64,000 nucleotides of DNA from Caulobacter hibisci (GTDB lineage: Bacteria > Pseudomonadota > Alphaproteobacteria > Caulobacterales > Caulobacteraceae), in assembly GCF_016135805.1 (NCBI RefSeq), contig NZ_JADWOX010000010.1, positions 62,001 to 126,000 on the forward strand, written 5' to 3'. The notes under the pieces were generated by a model. The model was given only the letters and a program-made list of their open reading frames with translations. It had not been told where the DNA came from and did not search any database. The translations under genes and the position numbers were made by a program. Positions 25,592 through 34,016 of this stretch are shown here, piece by piece (the stretch's first letter is position 1; every line of letters begins with the position of its first letter).

Positions 25592-28500
25592 ATGCTCCAG
25601 CGTAAGCTACTTCTTAGCACGTCCGTCATTGCGGGCCTCATCGCCGCAACCGCGGCGCCGACCTTCGCCTTCGCCCAGTCGACGACGGCCAAGGCCGACG
25701 ATCCGGCGGAAGTCGAGGAACTGGTCGTCACCGGTTCGCGCATTCGCCGCAACGAGTTCACCAGCTCGTCGCCGATCCAGGTGATCAACGCGGAAACCTC
25801 GAGCCTCGAAGGCCTGGTCAACACCGCCGAGGTCCTGCAGGGCTCGGTCGCCGCGACCGGCTCGTTCCAGGTCAACAACCAGCTCACCGGCTACGTCACC
25901 GACGGCGGCCCGGGGGCCAACAGCATCTCGCTGCGGGGCTTGGGGGCCAACCGCACGCTGGTGCTGTTCAACGGTCGTCGCGTCGGACCCGCCGGCACGC
26001 GCGGCACGGTCGGCCCGGTCGACCTGAACGTCATCCCGCAGGCCATCGTCGAGCGTCAGGACATCCTGAAGGACGGCGCCTCGTCGGTCTACGGTTCGGA
26101 CGCCGTCGCCGGCGTGATCAACATCGTCACCAAGACCAATCTCGATGGTGGCGTGATCAACCTCTACACCAACCAGTCGTTCGAGGGCGGCGGCGAAGTC
26201 TACAACCTCAGCACCGCCTGGGGTAAGACCTTCGACCGTGGTCACTTCTCGATCGCCGCCGAATACAACGAGCGCAAGATTCTGCGCCGCGGCGACCGCG
26301 ACGACACCTCCTGCGCCGCCGACTACCTGTTCAACCCGACTTCGGGCGCTCGGGTCGACCTGCGCGACCGCAACGGCAACACCATGTGCTATAACCAGCT
26401 GTCGCAGGTTATCCGCACCGGCAACTTCGGCGACCTGATCTACAAGGAAACCGGCGTCAACTATAACGTGGTCGGCAACTCGGGCGGCACGGCCAACGCG
26501 GCCGGACTGTTCGGCAACACCCCGATCCCGTACGCCGATCTGGCCCGCCAGACCCGCGCCGGCTTCCCCGACACCTTCGGCTACGCCAAGTACAATAACC
26601 CGCTGTACGCCCGCGCCTCGGCCATCAGCCCGGTGAAGCTCTACAGCCTGTACGCCTCGGGCGGCTATGATCTGGCCGAAGGCGTCGAAGCCTACGGCGA
26701 GTTCCTGTTCAACCGCCGCGAGTCGGAACAGAATGGCCTGCGCCAGTTCTTCCCGACCCTCAGCAGCACGCCCGGCAACAGCTTCTACACCAGCAACCCG
26801 AACAACCCGTACGGGACCACGCTGGGCACCCTGCTGCCGATCATCCCGCTGAAGTCGGACGGCGAGCAGCGCGTCGACTACTTCCGCCTGGTCGGCGGCC
26901 TGAAGGGCACCGTCAACGTGCTCGGCGGCTGGGACTGGGACATCTACGGTCAGTACTCGAAGTCGGACGCCGTCTATAAGGGCGACATCATCTATAACGA
27001 CCGCGTGCTCGCCACCACGGGCGCCGCGGCCTGTAACCAGTCGCTGATCACGATCTCGGGCGGCAACTGCTCGGCCGTTCCGACCGGCATCCGCTGGCTG
27101 TCGCGCGACGTCATCGGCGGCAACTTCAACGACGGCGAAGCCGGCTTCCTGTTCGGCCGCTCGCGCGGCACCACCACCTACGAACAGAAGATGGTCGAAG
27201 GCACGATCTCGGGCGATCTGTTCACCCTGCCGGCCGGCAAGGTGGGCGCGGCGCTCGGCTTCGCGCTCCGCAAGGACGAAATCGACGACACGCCGGACCG
27301 CAACGAGCAGCTCGGCAACCTGTGGGGGTCGACCTCGGCCGGCCGCACCGCCGGTTCGGACACCGTCAAGGAAGTCTTCGGCGAAATCGAAGTGCCGCTG
27401 CTGAAGGGCCTGCCCCTCATCGAAGCCCTCGATTTCTCGGGTTCGGCTCGCTACACCGACTATGACAGCTACGGCGCAGACAAGACCTACAAGGTCGGTC
27501 TGAACTGGGCCATCACCCCGTCGATCCGCGTCCGCGCGACCAAGGGCACCTCGTTCCGCGCTCCGGCGCTGTACGAACTGTACCTGGCCAACCAGACCAG
27601 CTTCCTGGGCCAGACCGCTATCGATCCCTGCATCCGCTGGGAAGACAGCACCAACCCGCGCCTGCAGGCCAACTGCGCGGCCGCTGGCGTTCCGGAAGGC
27701 TACACCGCCGCTGGCGGCAACAGCGCCCTGATCACCACGGGCGGCGGCGCCGGCATCCTGAATGCCGAAACCTCGAAGGCCTGGACCGTCGGTACGATCT
27801 GGACGCCCAGCTTCGTCGACCTGTCGGTCGCCGTCGACTACTACGAGATCACCGTCAACGACGAGATCCGTCAGTTCGGCTCGGCCAACATCCTCAACAC
27901 CTGCTACACCTCGGCCAACTATCCGGGCGACCCGCTCTGCACCCTGTTCACTCGTGATCCGAGCACGCACTACATCACGGACGTGAACAACAGCTACGTC
28001 AACGTGGCTGAGCAGGGCACCCGCGGTATCGATCTCTACATCCGCTACAAGCACGAGTTCGACTTCGGCAAGCTGTCGATCGACTCGCAGTTCGCTTGGC
28101 AGCTGGAAGACGTGGTCGAGCTGCTCGCCGGCTCGGCGACCGAGGACTACAACGGCACGACCTACGGCTACGACGGCCCCGACTTCACCGGCAAGATCGT
28201 CACGCGCTTCGACCGCGGCGACTACACCTACCAGTGGGGCGTGGACATCATCGGTAAGGCTTCGGACACCGAAGAGTTCGAAGGCGACGTGTTCCCGAGC
28301 ACCCGCTACTCGACGACGTGCCGCAACACCGTGACGAACGTCACCGGCCCCTGCGCCACCCTGCTGGGCACCGGTCCGATCGCCGTCGTGGCCGCCGACG
28401 TCTACTACAAGCAGTACTCGGAGTTCACCGCGGTCCACAGCCTGTCCGTCCGTAAGAAGATGGACGACTGGACGATCCAGGCCGGTATCCGGAACGTCTT

Positions 28501-28621
28501 CGACGAGCGCTCGCCCGCTCAGTCGTCGGGCCAGTTCCGCATCGGCACCGCGGCCATCACCACGGGCTACGACCTGCTGCTGGGCCGCCAAGGCTTCGTG
28601 AACATCAGCAAGCGCTGGTAG
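25592..28621 (+). CDS. Large TonB-dependent receptor of the oligopeptide/glycan (OAR-like) type
   Basis: 1009 residues. A signal peptide (MLQRKLLLSTSVIAGLIAA to FAFAQ, overall about 28 residues) is followed by a TonB-box region (VEELVVTGSRIRR). The plug contains SLRGLGANRTLVLFNGRR, given here as SLRGLGANRTLVL and FNGRRVGP, plus IVERQDILKDGASSVYGSDAVAG; these belong to the long receptors common in Caulobacter and Xanthomonas. The barrel ends GFVNISKRW. Substrate is not readable from sequence; plant glycans or peptides are typical for the group. The divergent S9 peptidase favours peptides. A strong terminator follows. Confidence 0.92.
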   Translation: MLQRKLLLSTSVIAGLIAATAAPTFAFAQSTTAKADDPAEVEELVVTGSRIRRNEFTSSSPIQVINAETSSLEGLVNTAEVLQGSVAATGSFQVNNQLTGYVTDGGPGANSISLRGLGANRTLVLFNGRRVGPAGTRGTVGPVDLNVIPQAIVERQDILKDGASSVYGSDAVAGVINIVTKTNLDGGVINLYTNQSFEGGGEVYNLSTAWGKTFDRGHFSIAAEYNERKILRRGDRDDTSCAADYLFNPTSGARVDLRDRNGNTMCYNQLSQVIRTGNFGDLIYKETGVNYNVVGNSGGTANAAGLFGNTPIPYADLARQTRAGFPDTFGYAKYNNPLYARASAISPVKLYSLYASGGYDLAEGVEAYGEFLFNRRESEQNGLRQFFPTLSSTPGNSFYTSNPNNPYGTTLGTLLPIIPLKSDGEQRVDYFRLVGGLKGTVNVLGGWDWDIYGQYSKSDAVYKGDIIYNDRVLATTGAAACNQSLITISGGNCSAVPTGIRWLSRDVIGGNFNDGEAGFLFGRSRGTTTYEQKMVEGTISGDLFTLPAGKVGAALGFALRKDEIDDTPDRNEQLGNLWGSTSAGRTAGSDTVKEVFGEIEVPLLKGLPLIEALDFSGSARYTDYDSYGADKTYKVGLNWAITPSIRVRATKGTSFRAPALYELYLANQTSFLGQTAIDPCIRWEDSTNPRLQANCAAAGVPEGYTAAGGNSALITTGGGAGILNAETSKAWTVGTIWTPSFVDLSVAVDYYEITVNDEIRQFGSANILNTCYTSANYPGDPLCTLFTRDPSTHYITDVNNSYVNVAEQGTRGIDLYIRYKHEFDFGKLSIDSQFAWQLEDVVELLAGSATEDYNGTTYGYDGPDFTGKIVTRFDRGDYTYQWGVDIIGKASDTEEFEGDVFPSTRYSTTCRNTVTNVTGPCATLLGTGPIAVVAADVYYKQYSEFTAVHSLSVRKKMDDWTIQAGIRNVFDERSPAQSSGQFRIGTAAITTGYDLLLGRQGFVNISKRW

Positions 28622-28662
28622 TCGCGAGGACGCTTTCCCAAGCGTCCAGGCAAGAGAGAGGA

Positions 28663-28694
28663 GGGGCGGCGAAGGCGACTTCGCCGCCCCTTTT
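28663..28694 (+). terminator. Rho-independent terminator of the TonB receptor gene
   Basis: GGGGCGGCGAAG and CTTCGCCGCCCC form a perfect 12-base stem with loop GCGA, followed by TTTT. Confidence 0.9.
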
Positions 28695-28735
28695 CATTGT
28701 CCGCTTGCCCTGCCGGTCCTGCGGCGAACGACACG

Positions 28736-28771
28736 AAAAAGGCCGCGCCCCTCGTAGGGACGCGGCCTTTT
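28736..28771. terminator. Bidirectional terminator
   Basis: GGCCGCG and CGCGGCC enclose an inner CCCT/AGGG stem. A-run at the left and T-run at the right allow termination on both strands. It serves the response regulator gene on the minus strand, whose stop lies about 25 bases away. Confidence 0.8.
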
Positions 28772-28795
28772 CGTCGGTGGAAGCCGGTAGGCGGC

Positions 28796-29164
28796 TTAGG
28801 CGACCTGGGCGGCCAGGCCTTCGAGCACGCGGCGCAGGTCGGCTTCGCGGAACGGCTTCTGCAGCACGGCCGAGCCCTTGTGCGGCTCGGTGAGGCCGGC
28901 CTCGCCATAGCCGCTGGCGAAGGCGAAGGGCACGCCGCGGGCTTTCAGGGCGTCGGCGACCGGGAAGATCGGTCGACCGCCCAGATTGACGTCGAGCAGG
29001 GCCGCGTCGATCTCGGCCGAGCCGGCCAGGCGCAGGGCCTCCTCGATCTCGGCGGCCGGGCCGACGACCTCGCAGCCGAGATCGCCGAGCATGTCCTCGA
29101 CCAGCATCGAGACCAGGGCTTCGTCTTCGACCACCAGTACCTTCAGGGCGGCGAGGGTCTTCAT
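28796..29164 (-). CDS. Single-domain response regulator
   Basis: 122 residues from ATG 29164; a TTG three codons upstream is possible. It is a bare receiver domain with acidic residues in VVEDE (12-15), Asp58 in LLDVNLGG, Ser in FASGYG and Lys in LQKPF. It follows the HWE kinase gene by five bases and is its likely partner. It is strikingly similar to the regulator at 1959-2318 along the whole length. Confidence 0.93.
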   Translation of the reverse strand: MKTLAALKVLVVEDEALVSMLVEDMLGDLGCEVVGPAAEIEEALRLAGSAEIDAALLDVNLGGRPIFPVADALKARGVPFAFASGYGEAGLTEPHKGSAVLQKPFREADLRRVLEGLAAQVA

Positions 29165-29169
29165 GTGTT

Positions 29170-30801
29170 TCAAGGCTCCAGGGCGGCCAAGGGCAGCGTC
29201 ATGGCGCAGACCAGGCCAGATTGATCATAGGCGAGACGGACCTGCCCGGACAACTCGCCGGCGAGGCCCTTCTCAAGAAGACGGGCGCCAAAGCCGCGAC
29301 GGCTCGGCGGGGTGACGGGCGGGCCGCCGCTTTCGGTCCAGCGCAGATGCAGGCGGGCCGGGGTGGTGTCGGACGCCGGCTCGGTGGTCCAACTGATCGT
29401 CACCCGGCCCTCGGCTCCCGACAGGGCTCCGTACTTGGCGGCGTTGGTGGCCAGTTCATGCACGGCCATGCCGATCGCCACGGTGGCCTTGGGATTGAGC
29501 CGCAGGTCGCGGGCGTAGTCGAAGTCCAGCCGCTCGCGGCCGCCGAAGGCCTCGAGCTCGGCGTCGACGATCTCGCGCAGGCTGGCGCTCTCCCAGTTTT
29601 GCTCGGTCAGCAGGTTGTGCGTCTGGGACAGGGCGATCAGCCGGGCCTCGAAGGCCTCGCGGAAGCCTTCCAGGTCGTCGGCGGCGCGCAAGGTCTGGGC
29701 GGCCATCGACTGCACGGTGACCAGGGTGTTCTTGACCCGGTGGTTTAGCTCGTTGAGCAGCAGGCGCTGGCGCTCCTCGGCCCGCTTGCGCTCGGTGACG
29801 TCCAGCGACACCCCGGCCATGCGGCGCACGCCGCCGCGGACGTCGCCATCGCTCTGGTAGCGCACTGCGGCGCGGCCGCGGGCGTGCACCCAGCGGGTTT
29901 CGCCGCTGGGGACCACCACCCGGTACTCGATGTCGTAGTCTCCGCCAGTGCGGATCGCCTCGTCCATCGCCGCGAGCATGCGGTCGCGGTCGCCATGGTG
30001 GATCGTCGCCACGAGATCGTCGAAGCCGAAGGCCGCGTCCGGGCCCCGGCCGTAGTTCGAGCGGCAGATATCGGAAGCGTCGTAGGCGCGGGTTTCGACG
30101 TCGAGCTCCCACGAGCCCAGGCGACCCGAATCGAGGGCGAACTTCAGGCGTTCCTCGGCGCGGCGGCGTTCGGTCAGCTCGCGGTCGCCCGCTTCGCCGG
30201 CCTGGTTCCATTCGATGGCGACGGCGGCCTGGGCGGCCAGGCCGACGATCACCGTCTCGGCGCGGGCGTCGAAGCGTCCGGTGTCGCGGTGACCGAAGAA
30301 CAGGCCCCCCAGCACCAGGCCATCGGCGGTCTTGACCGGCGCGGCCAGATAGCTGCGCACCGGCAGGTGGCCGGCGGGCATGCCATGGAAGGGGGCGTTC
30401 TTGCCGTAGCGGGGATCGGCGGTGATGTCGTCGGAGCGGACGACCCCGACGCCGTCGAAGGTCGGGGCGAACACGGCGGTCTTGCGGACCATGGGGAAGT
30501 GGGCGAAGGCCTCCGGCGGCGCGCCCGCCAGGGCGTAGAGCATGTAGTTTTCGCCGGTCTGGTCGACGACGGTGTAGAAGAAGGCTCCGAACTGGGCGCC
30601 GATCAGCTCGACGCCGCCGTCGATCACGGCCTGCACGGTCTCGCCCAGGCTCTGGTGGGCGCCGATGGCGGTGGCGATCCGGCTGAAGGCCTGGTTGCGG
30701 CGGATCTCTTCGGCATGGGCCGCCTGCGCCTCGGCCAAACGCCGGCGGAGGTCGGCAACCTCCTCCGTCGCAGCGCGCACGTCAGCCTCCAAAACGATCA
30801 C
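29170..30801 (-). CDS. GAF-PAS HWE-family sensor histidine kinase
   Basis: 543 residues from GTG 30801. A short coiled region (1-40) leads to a GAF domain (about 40-200), a PAS domain (about 225-335, ending GVSLDVTERKRAEER), and an HWE kinase core with His354 in NELNHRVKN. The ATPase part has VHELATNAAKYGALS and GFGARLL. No membrane segment is present. It is encoded just upstream of a single receiver protein, as in the pair at 0.8-2.3 kb. The cue is unknown; GAF-PAS combinations often bind small ligands or chromophores, but the Cys expected for a bilin is not evident. Confidence 0.93.
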   Translation of the reverse strand: MIVLEADVRAATEEVADLRRRLAEAQAAHAEEIRRNQAFSRIATAIGAHQSLGETVQAVIDGGVELIGAQFGAFFYTVVDQTGENYMLYALAGAPPEAFAHFPMVRKTAVFAPTFDGVGVVRSDDITADPRYGKNAPFHGMPAGHLPVRSYLAAPVKTADGLVLGGLFFGHRDTGRFDARAETVIVGLAAQAAVAIEWNQAGEAGDRELTERRRAEERLKFALDSGRLGSWELDVETRAYDASDICRSNYGRGPDAAFGFDDLVATIHHGDRDRMLAAMDEAIRTGGDYDIEYRVVVPSGETRWVHARGRAAVRYQSDGDVRGGVRRMAGVSLDVTERKRAEERQRLLLNELNHRVKNTLVTVQSMAAQTLRAADDLEGFREAFEARLIALSQTHNLLTEQNWESASLREIVDAELEAFGGRERLDFDYARDLRLNPKATVAIGMAVHELATNAAKYGALSGAEGRVTISWTTEPASDTTPARLHLRWTESGGPPVTPPSRRGFGARLLEKGLAGELSGQVRLAYDQSGLVCAMTLPLAALEP

Positions 30802-30929
30802 CCCGGGCTCCCCCTAGACCCCACGCCGAAGACTACGGCGCATCGTGGTCAACGCGCCGAATGCGGAGCGGTTCCGACCGAGCGTAAACAAGCTTGGCTA
30901 TTGGGGAAGGGGCGATCTTCCGACCGCCG

Positions 30930-32045
30930 TCAGTCGACCGCGCCTTCGGCCAGCAGGAAGGCGCGCAGCGGGGCCGGATCGACGCCCTTGGCGACGAAGG
31001 CGTCGCCGATCCCGCGCACCAGCACGAAGGTCAGGGCCCCGCCCTCGGCCTTCTTGTCCTGGCCCATGTGGGCGATCAGGGCGTCGACCTGGAACGGCTC
31101 GGGGCGCACGTCCGACAGCCGGGTCGGCAGGCCGGCGGCCTTGATCGCGGCCTCGGCGCGGACGGCGTCCTGGGTCGAGCACAGGCCTTGCGACACCGAG
31201 AAGCGGAAGGCCTGGGCCATGCCGACGCCGACGGCCTCGCCATGCTTGAGCGCGTCGCCAAAGCCCATCTCGCCCTCGATGGCGTGGCCGAAGGTGTGGC
31301 CGAGGTTCAGCAGGGCGCGGCGGCCGGCTTCCTTCTCGTCCTCGGCGACGATCTCGGCCTTCATCTCGACGCTGCGGCCGACGGCGCGGACCAGCGCCTC
31401 GGTGTCGCGCTCGAGCACGGCATGGACGTTCTTTTCCAGCCATTCGAAGAACGGGAAGTCGCCCAGCAGGCCATACTTGATGACCTCGGCATAGCCGCAG
31501 GCCAGCTCACGGGCGGGCAGGGTGGCCAGAACGTCGAGGTCGGCCAGGACGAGACGCGGCTGGTGGAAGGCGCCGATCAGGTTCTTGCCGCGCGGGGTGT
31601 CGATGGCGGTCTTGCCGCCGACCGAGCTGTCGACCTGGGCCAGGAGGGTGGTCGGGATCTGGATGAAGTCGACGCCGCGCTTGTAGATCGCCGCCGCGAA
31701 GCCGGCGAGGTCGCCGATGACGCCGCCGCCGAAGGCCACGATCATGTCGCCGCGCTCGAGATTGAGGGCGAGAAGTTGGTCCGACAGATGCGCCAGGCCT
31801 TCGAAGCTCTTGGTCTCCTCGCCGGGCGGCAGGACGATGACGTCGACCGAGGCCCCGGCCTTTTCCAGCGACACCGACAGCCGCTCGACATGATGCTCGC
31901 CAACATTGGCGTCGGTGACCACGGCGCAGCGCCTGCGCTTGGCCAGGAACGGCAGGACGTGGTCGCCGGCCTTGTCGATCAGGCCGGTGCCGATGACCAC
32001 GTCATAGGCGCGATCGCCCAGGCCCACGGGAACGGTGCGGATCAC
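30930..32045 (-). CDS. aroB: 3-dehydroquinate synthase
   Basis: 371 residues starting at GTG 32045, whose bases overlap the aroK stop (GTGA). Family signatures are [11 protein letters not shown] (NAD site), [28 protein letters not shown] and GHTFGHAIE (metal-binding His). The enzyme makes 3-dehydroquinate from DAHP in the shikimate pathway. Coupling to aroK is the usual arrangement. Confidence 0.97.
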   Translation of the reverse strand: MIRTVPVGLGDRAYDVVIGTGLIDKAGDHVLPFLAKRRRCAVVTDANVGEHHVERLSVSLEKAGASVDVIVLPPGEETKSFEGLAHLSDQLLALNLERGDMIVAFGGGVIGDLAGFAAAIYKRGVDFIQIPTTLLAQVDSSVGGKTAIDTPRGKNLIGAFHQPRLVLADLDVLATLPARELACGYAEVIKYGLLGDFPFFEWLEKNVHAVLERDTEALVRAVGRSVEMKAEIVAEDEKEAGRRALLNLGHTFGHAIEGEMGFGDALKHGEAVGVGMAQAFRFSVSQGLCSTQDAVRAEAAIKAAGLPTRLSDVRPEPFQVDALIAHMGQDKKAEGGALTFVLVRGIGDAFVAKGVDPAPLRAFLLAEGAVD

Positions 32046-32629
32046 GGCTGTACTCTTTCCGAGGTCGGGGCGGGGGAGGCGAAATAGGTCCGCAGGGCGG
32101 CGATGACGGCCTCGACGGCCACCATGTGCGGCGTGTCGCCGGTCTCGACGGTCAGGTGGGCCTCGCCATAGGCGGGGTAGCGCGTGGTCGCCTGCTCGCG
32201 CAGGACGTCCATCGGGTCGCGGTTCTTGAGCAGCGGCCGGCCGTCCTTGCGGCCGACGCGGCGGGCCAGCAGCTCCAGGTCGGCCTTGAGCCAGACGGCG
32301 ATGGCCTTGTCCTTGATCAGGGCGCGGGTCTCGGCGTTGACGAAGGCCCCGCCGCCGGTGGCCAGCACGTGCGGCGGGTCTTCCAGCAGGCGCGAGATCA
32401 CCCGGCGCTCGCCGTCGCGGAAGGCGGCCTCGCCCATCTCGGCGAAGATCTCGGGGATGCCGCGGCCGGCGGCGCGCTCGACCTCGTTGTCGGCGTCGCG
32501 GAACGGCAGGTCGAGCGTCTGGGCCAGGCGCCGACCGACGCTGGACTTGCCCACGCCCATCAGCCCGACGAGGACGATGGTCCGGTCACGGAGGTCTGGA
32601 TGGCGTGGGGCGGTGAGGTCGGCGGTCAT
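32042..32629 (-). CDS. aroK: Shikimate kinase
   Basis: 195 residues. Walker A is GLMGVGKSS near residue 22, and shikimate-binding residues lie in FRDADNEVE and FRDGERR. TGGGAFV and DGRPLL complete the family pattern. It phosphorylates shikimate in aromatic amino acid synthesis. The stop overlaps the aroB start, so the two are translationally coupled. Confidence 0.96.
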   Translation of the reverse strand: MTADLTAPRHPDLRDRTIVLVGLMGVGKSSVGRRLAQTLDLPFRDADNEVERAAGRGIPEIFAEMGEAAFRDGERRVISRLLEDPPHVLATGGGAFVNAETRALIKDKAIAVWLKADLELLARRVGRKDGRPLLKNRDPMDVLREQATTRYPAYGEAHLTVETGDTPHMVAVEAVIAALRTYFASPAPTSERVQP

Positions 32630-32732
32630 GGTCGATCCTCCCGATACACGAGCCGGGCGGCCGCCGCCACGCCTGGAGCTGCGCTTATTCCTGAGGCGGG
32701 CGCCATGTTTCGTGAAAGGGGAGGGCGGGCCG

Positions 32733-34016
32733 CTAGAACTGCGCCTTCAGCTGCGCCCCCACCGCCAGCGCGTTAGACGTCGAGCGATAGCCGAACGCGC
32801 CGGGGTCGAGGATGTACTGCACGTCTGGCCGCACAGTCAGCCAGCGGGTCGCCTGCCAACCGTAGCTGAGCTCGATCGCCGTCTCGCCGGCCGGCAGCAC
32901 GCCGTAGTCGACCAGGGTCGGCGAGGCGTCCGCATAGGCCTGGCGCAGGCGCGGATTGACCTGGGCATGGACAACCCCCAGCGCGAGGGTGTCGGCGTCG
33001 CGGCCGGGGAAGGTTCCGGTCTGGACCAGGCCCGCCTCGTACCAGCGGTTGATCGGGGCCGAGGCCTTGGGATTGAGCGTGACCTGGCCGAACAGCGACA
33101 GGCCCCGATTTCCGCTCCCCTGGCGCCAGACCATCTGGTCGGCCAGCAGGTAGACGCCGTAGCGGCCCTTCACCTTGCCCGTCTCGCCCTGCCGCGTGAC
33201 TCGCGAGCTGTCGTAATAGGCGCCAAGCTTGTAGTGGCCGGGCATCGCGCCGCCAGAATTGTGAGAGGCCGCGCCGCGGTCGTACTCGACCTCCAGCGGA
33301 AGCATCACCCCGGTCGAGCCCGAGGCGAACGGCTTCCAGGCGTTGCGCTCATCGTTCAGCGACGGATTCACCTGGAAGGCGCCGGTGCGCAACAGCAGGT
33401 TCGGCCGCACGGCGTAGCGCACGGCCAGCCCCCAGCGGGCGTTGGGATAGTTGTACCAGCCGCTGTCGCCCGACATCGACAGCGGGTGGGCGCAGAAGGC
33501 GGCGTTGACCAGGTTGCAGCCGATGGCCATGCCGCCCAGGTCGTTGCCCATGGCGAAATAGCCGACCCGCAGGTTCAGCCGGCCGCCGTCCAGCCGCTGC
33601 TCGACGGACAGTTCGGTCAGGCGCGTATACTGGCCGCCATAGGCTTCCTGGATCGGCAGCCGGTTTCCGACCACGTCGGACGACACGCCCTTGCCGCGCC
33701 GGTCGTTGAAGGTCAGGTGGGCGATGGCGCCCGACCAGCCCGACAGCTTCTCCAGGTCGAAGTCGGCGCCGACCCGGATCTGCTGGGTGTAGCCGCCGCC
33801 GCGTCGCAGGCCGCCGTCGATGGCGCTGAAGGTCTCCGAGACGTAGTCGCCGCGAAAGGCGATCCCGTCTTCGGCGAGATCAGTGCGGAGCCCGCCCCAG
33901 CCTCCGGTCAGGGTCGTGCGCTCTTCGGCCAGAGCGGACGAGACGAGCGCCGACGAGGCGAGGAGCGCCGCCGCCAGACCGGCGGCGACGCTCAGCCGTT
34001 CGAGACGCCCGCTCAT
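32733..34016 (-). CDS. OprB-type carbohydrate-selective porin
   Basis: 427 residues from ATG 34016. A signal peptide ends near ALAEE. The mature part begins TLTGGWGGLRTDLAEDGI and contains YNYPNARWGLAVRY, and the chain ends LAVGAQLKAQF with an aromatic last residue, all typical of the OprB barrel. It would admit glucose and related sugars through the outer membrane. It overlaps the stop of the glucose dehydrogenase gene as ATGA, which ties sugar entry to periplasmic oxidation. Confidence 0.9.
   Translation of the reverse strand: MSGRLERLSVAAGLAAALLASSALVSSALAEERTTLTGGWGGLRTDLAEDGIAFRGDYVSETFSAIDGGLRRGGGYTQQIRVGADFDLEKLSGWSGAIAHLTFNDRRGKGVSSDVVGNRLPIQEAYGGQYTRLTELSVEQRLDGGRLNLRVGYFAMGNDLGGMAIGCNLVNAAFCAHPLSMSGDSGWYNYPNARWGLAVRYAVRPNLLLRTGAFQVNPSLNDERNAWKPFASGSTGVMLPLEVEYDRGAASHNSGGAMPGHYKLGAYYDSSRVTRQGETGKVKGRYGVYLLADQMVWRQGSGNRGLSLFGQVTLNPKASAPINRWYEAGLVQTGTFPGRDADTLALGVVHAQVNPRLRQAYADASPTLVDYGVLPAGETAIELSYGWQATRWLTVRPDVQYILDPGAFGYRSTSNALAVGAQLKAQF

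Noticed and set aside
25607..28591. A 994-codon minus-strand frame across the TonB receptor
   Set aside because: Antisense shadow; composition is typical of reversed receptor code.
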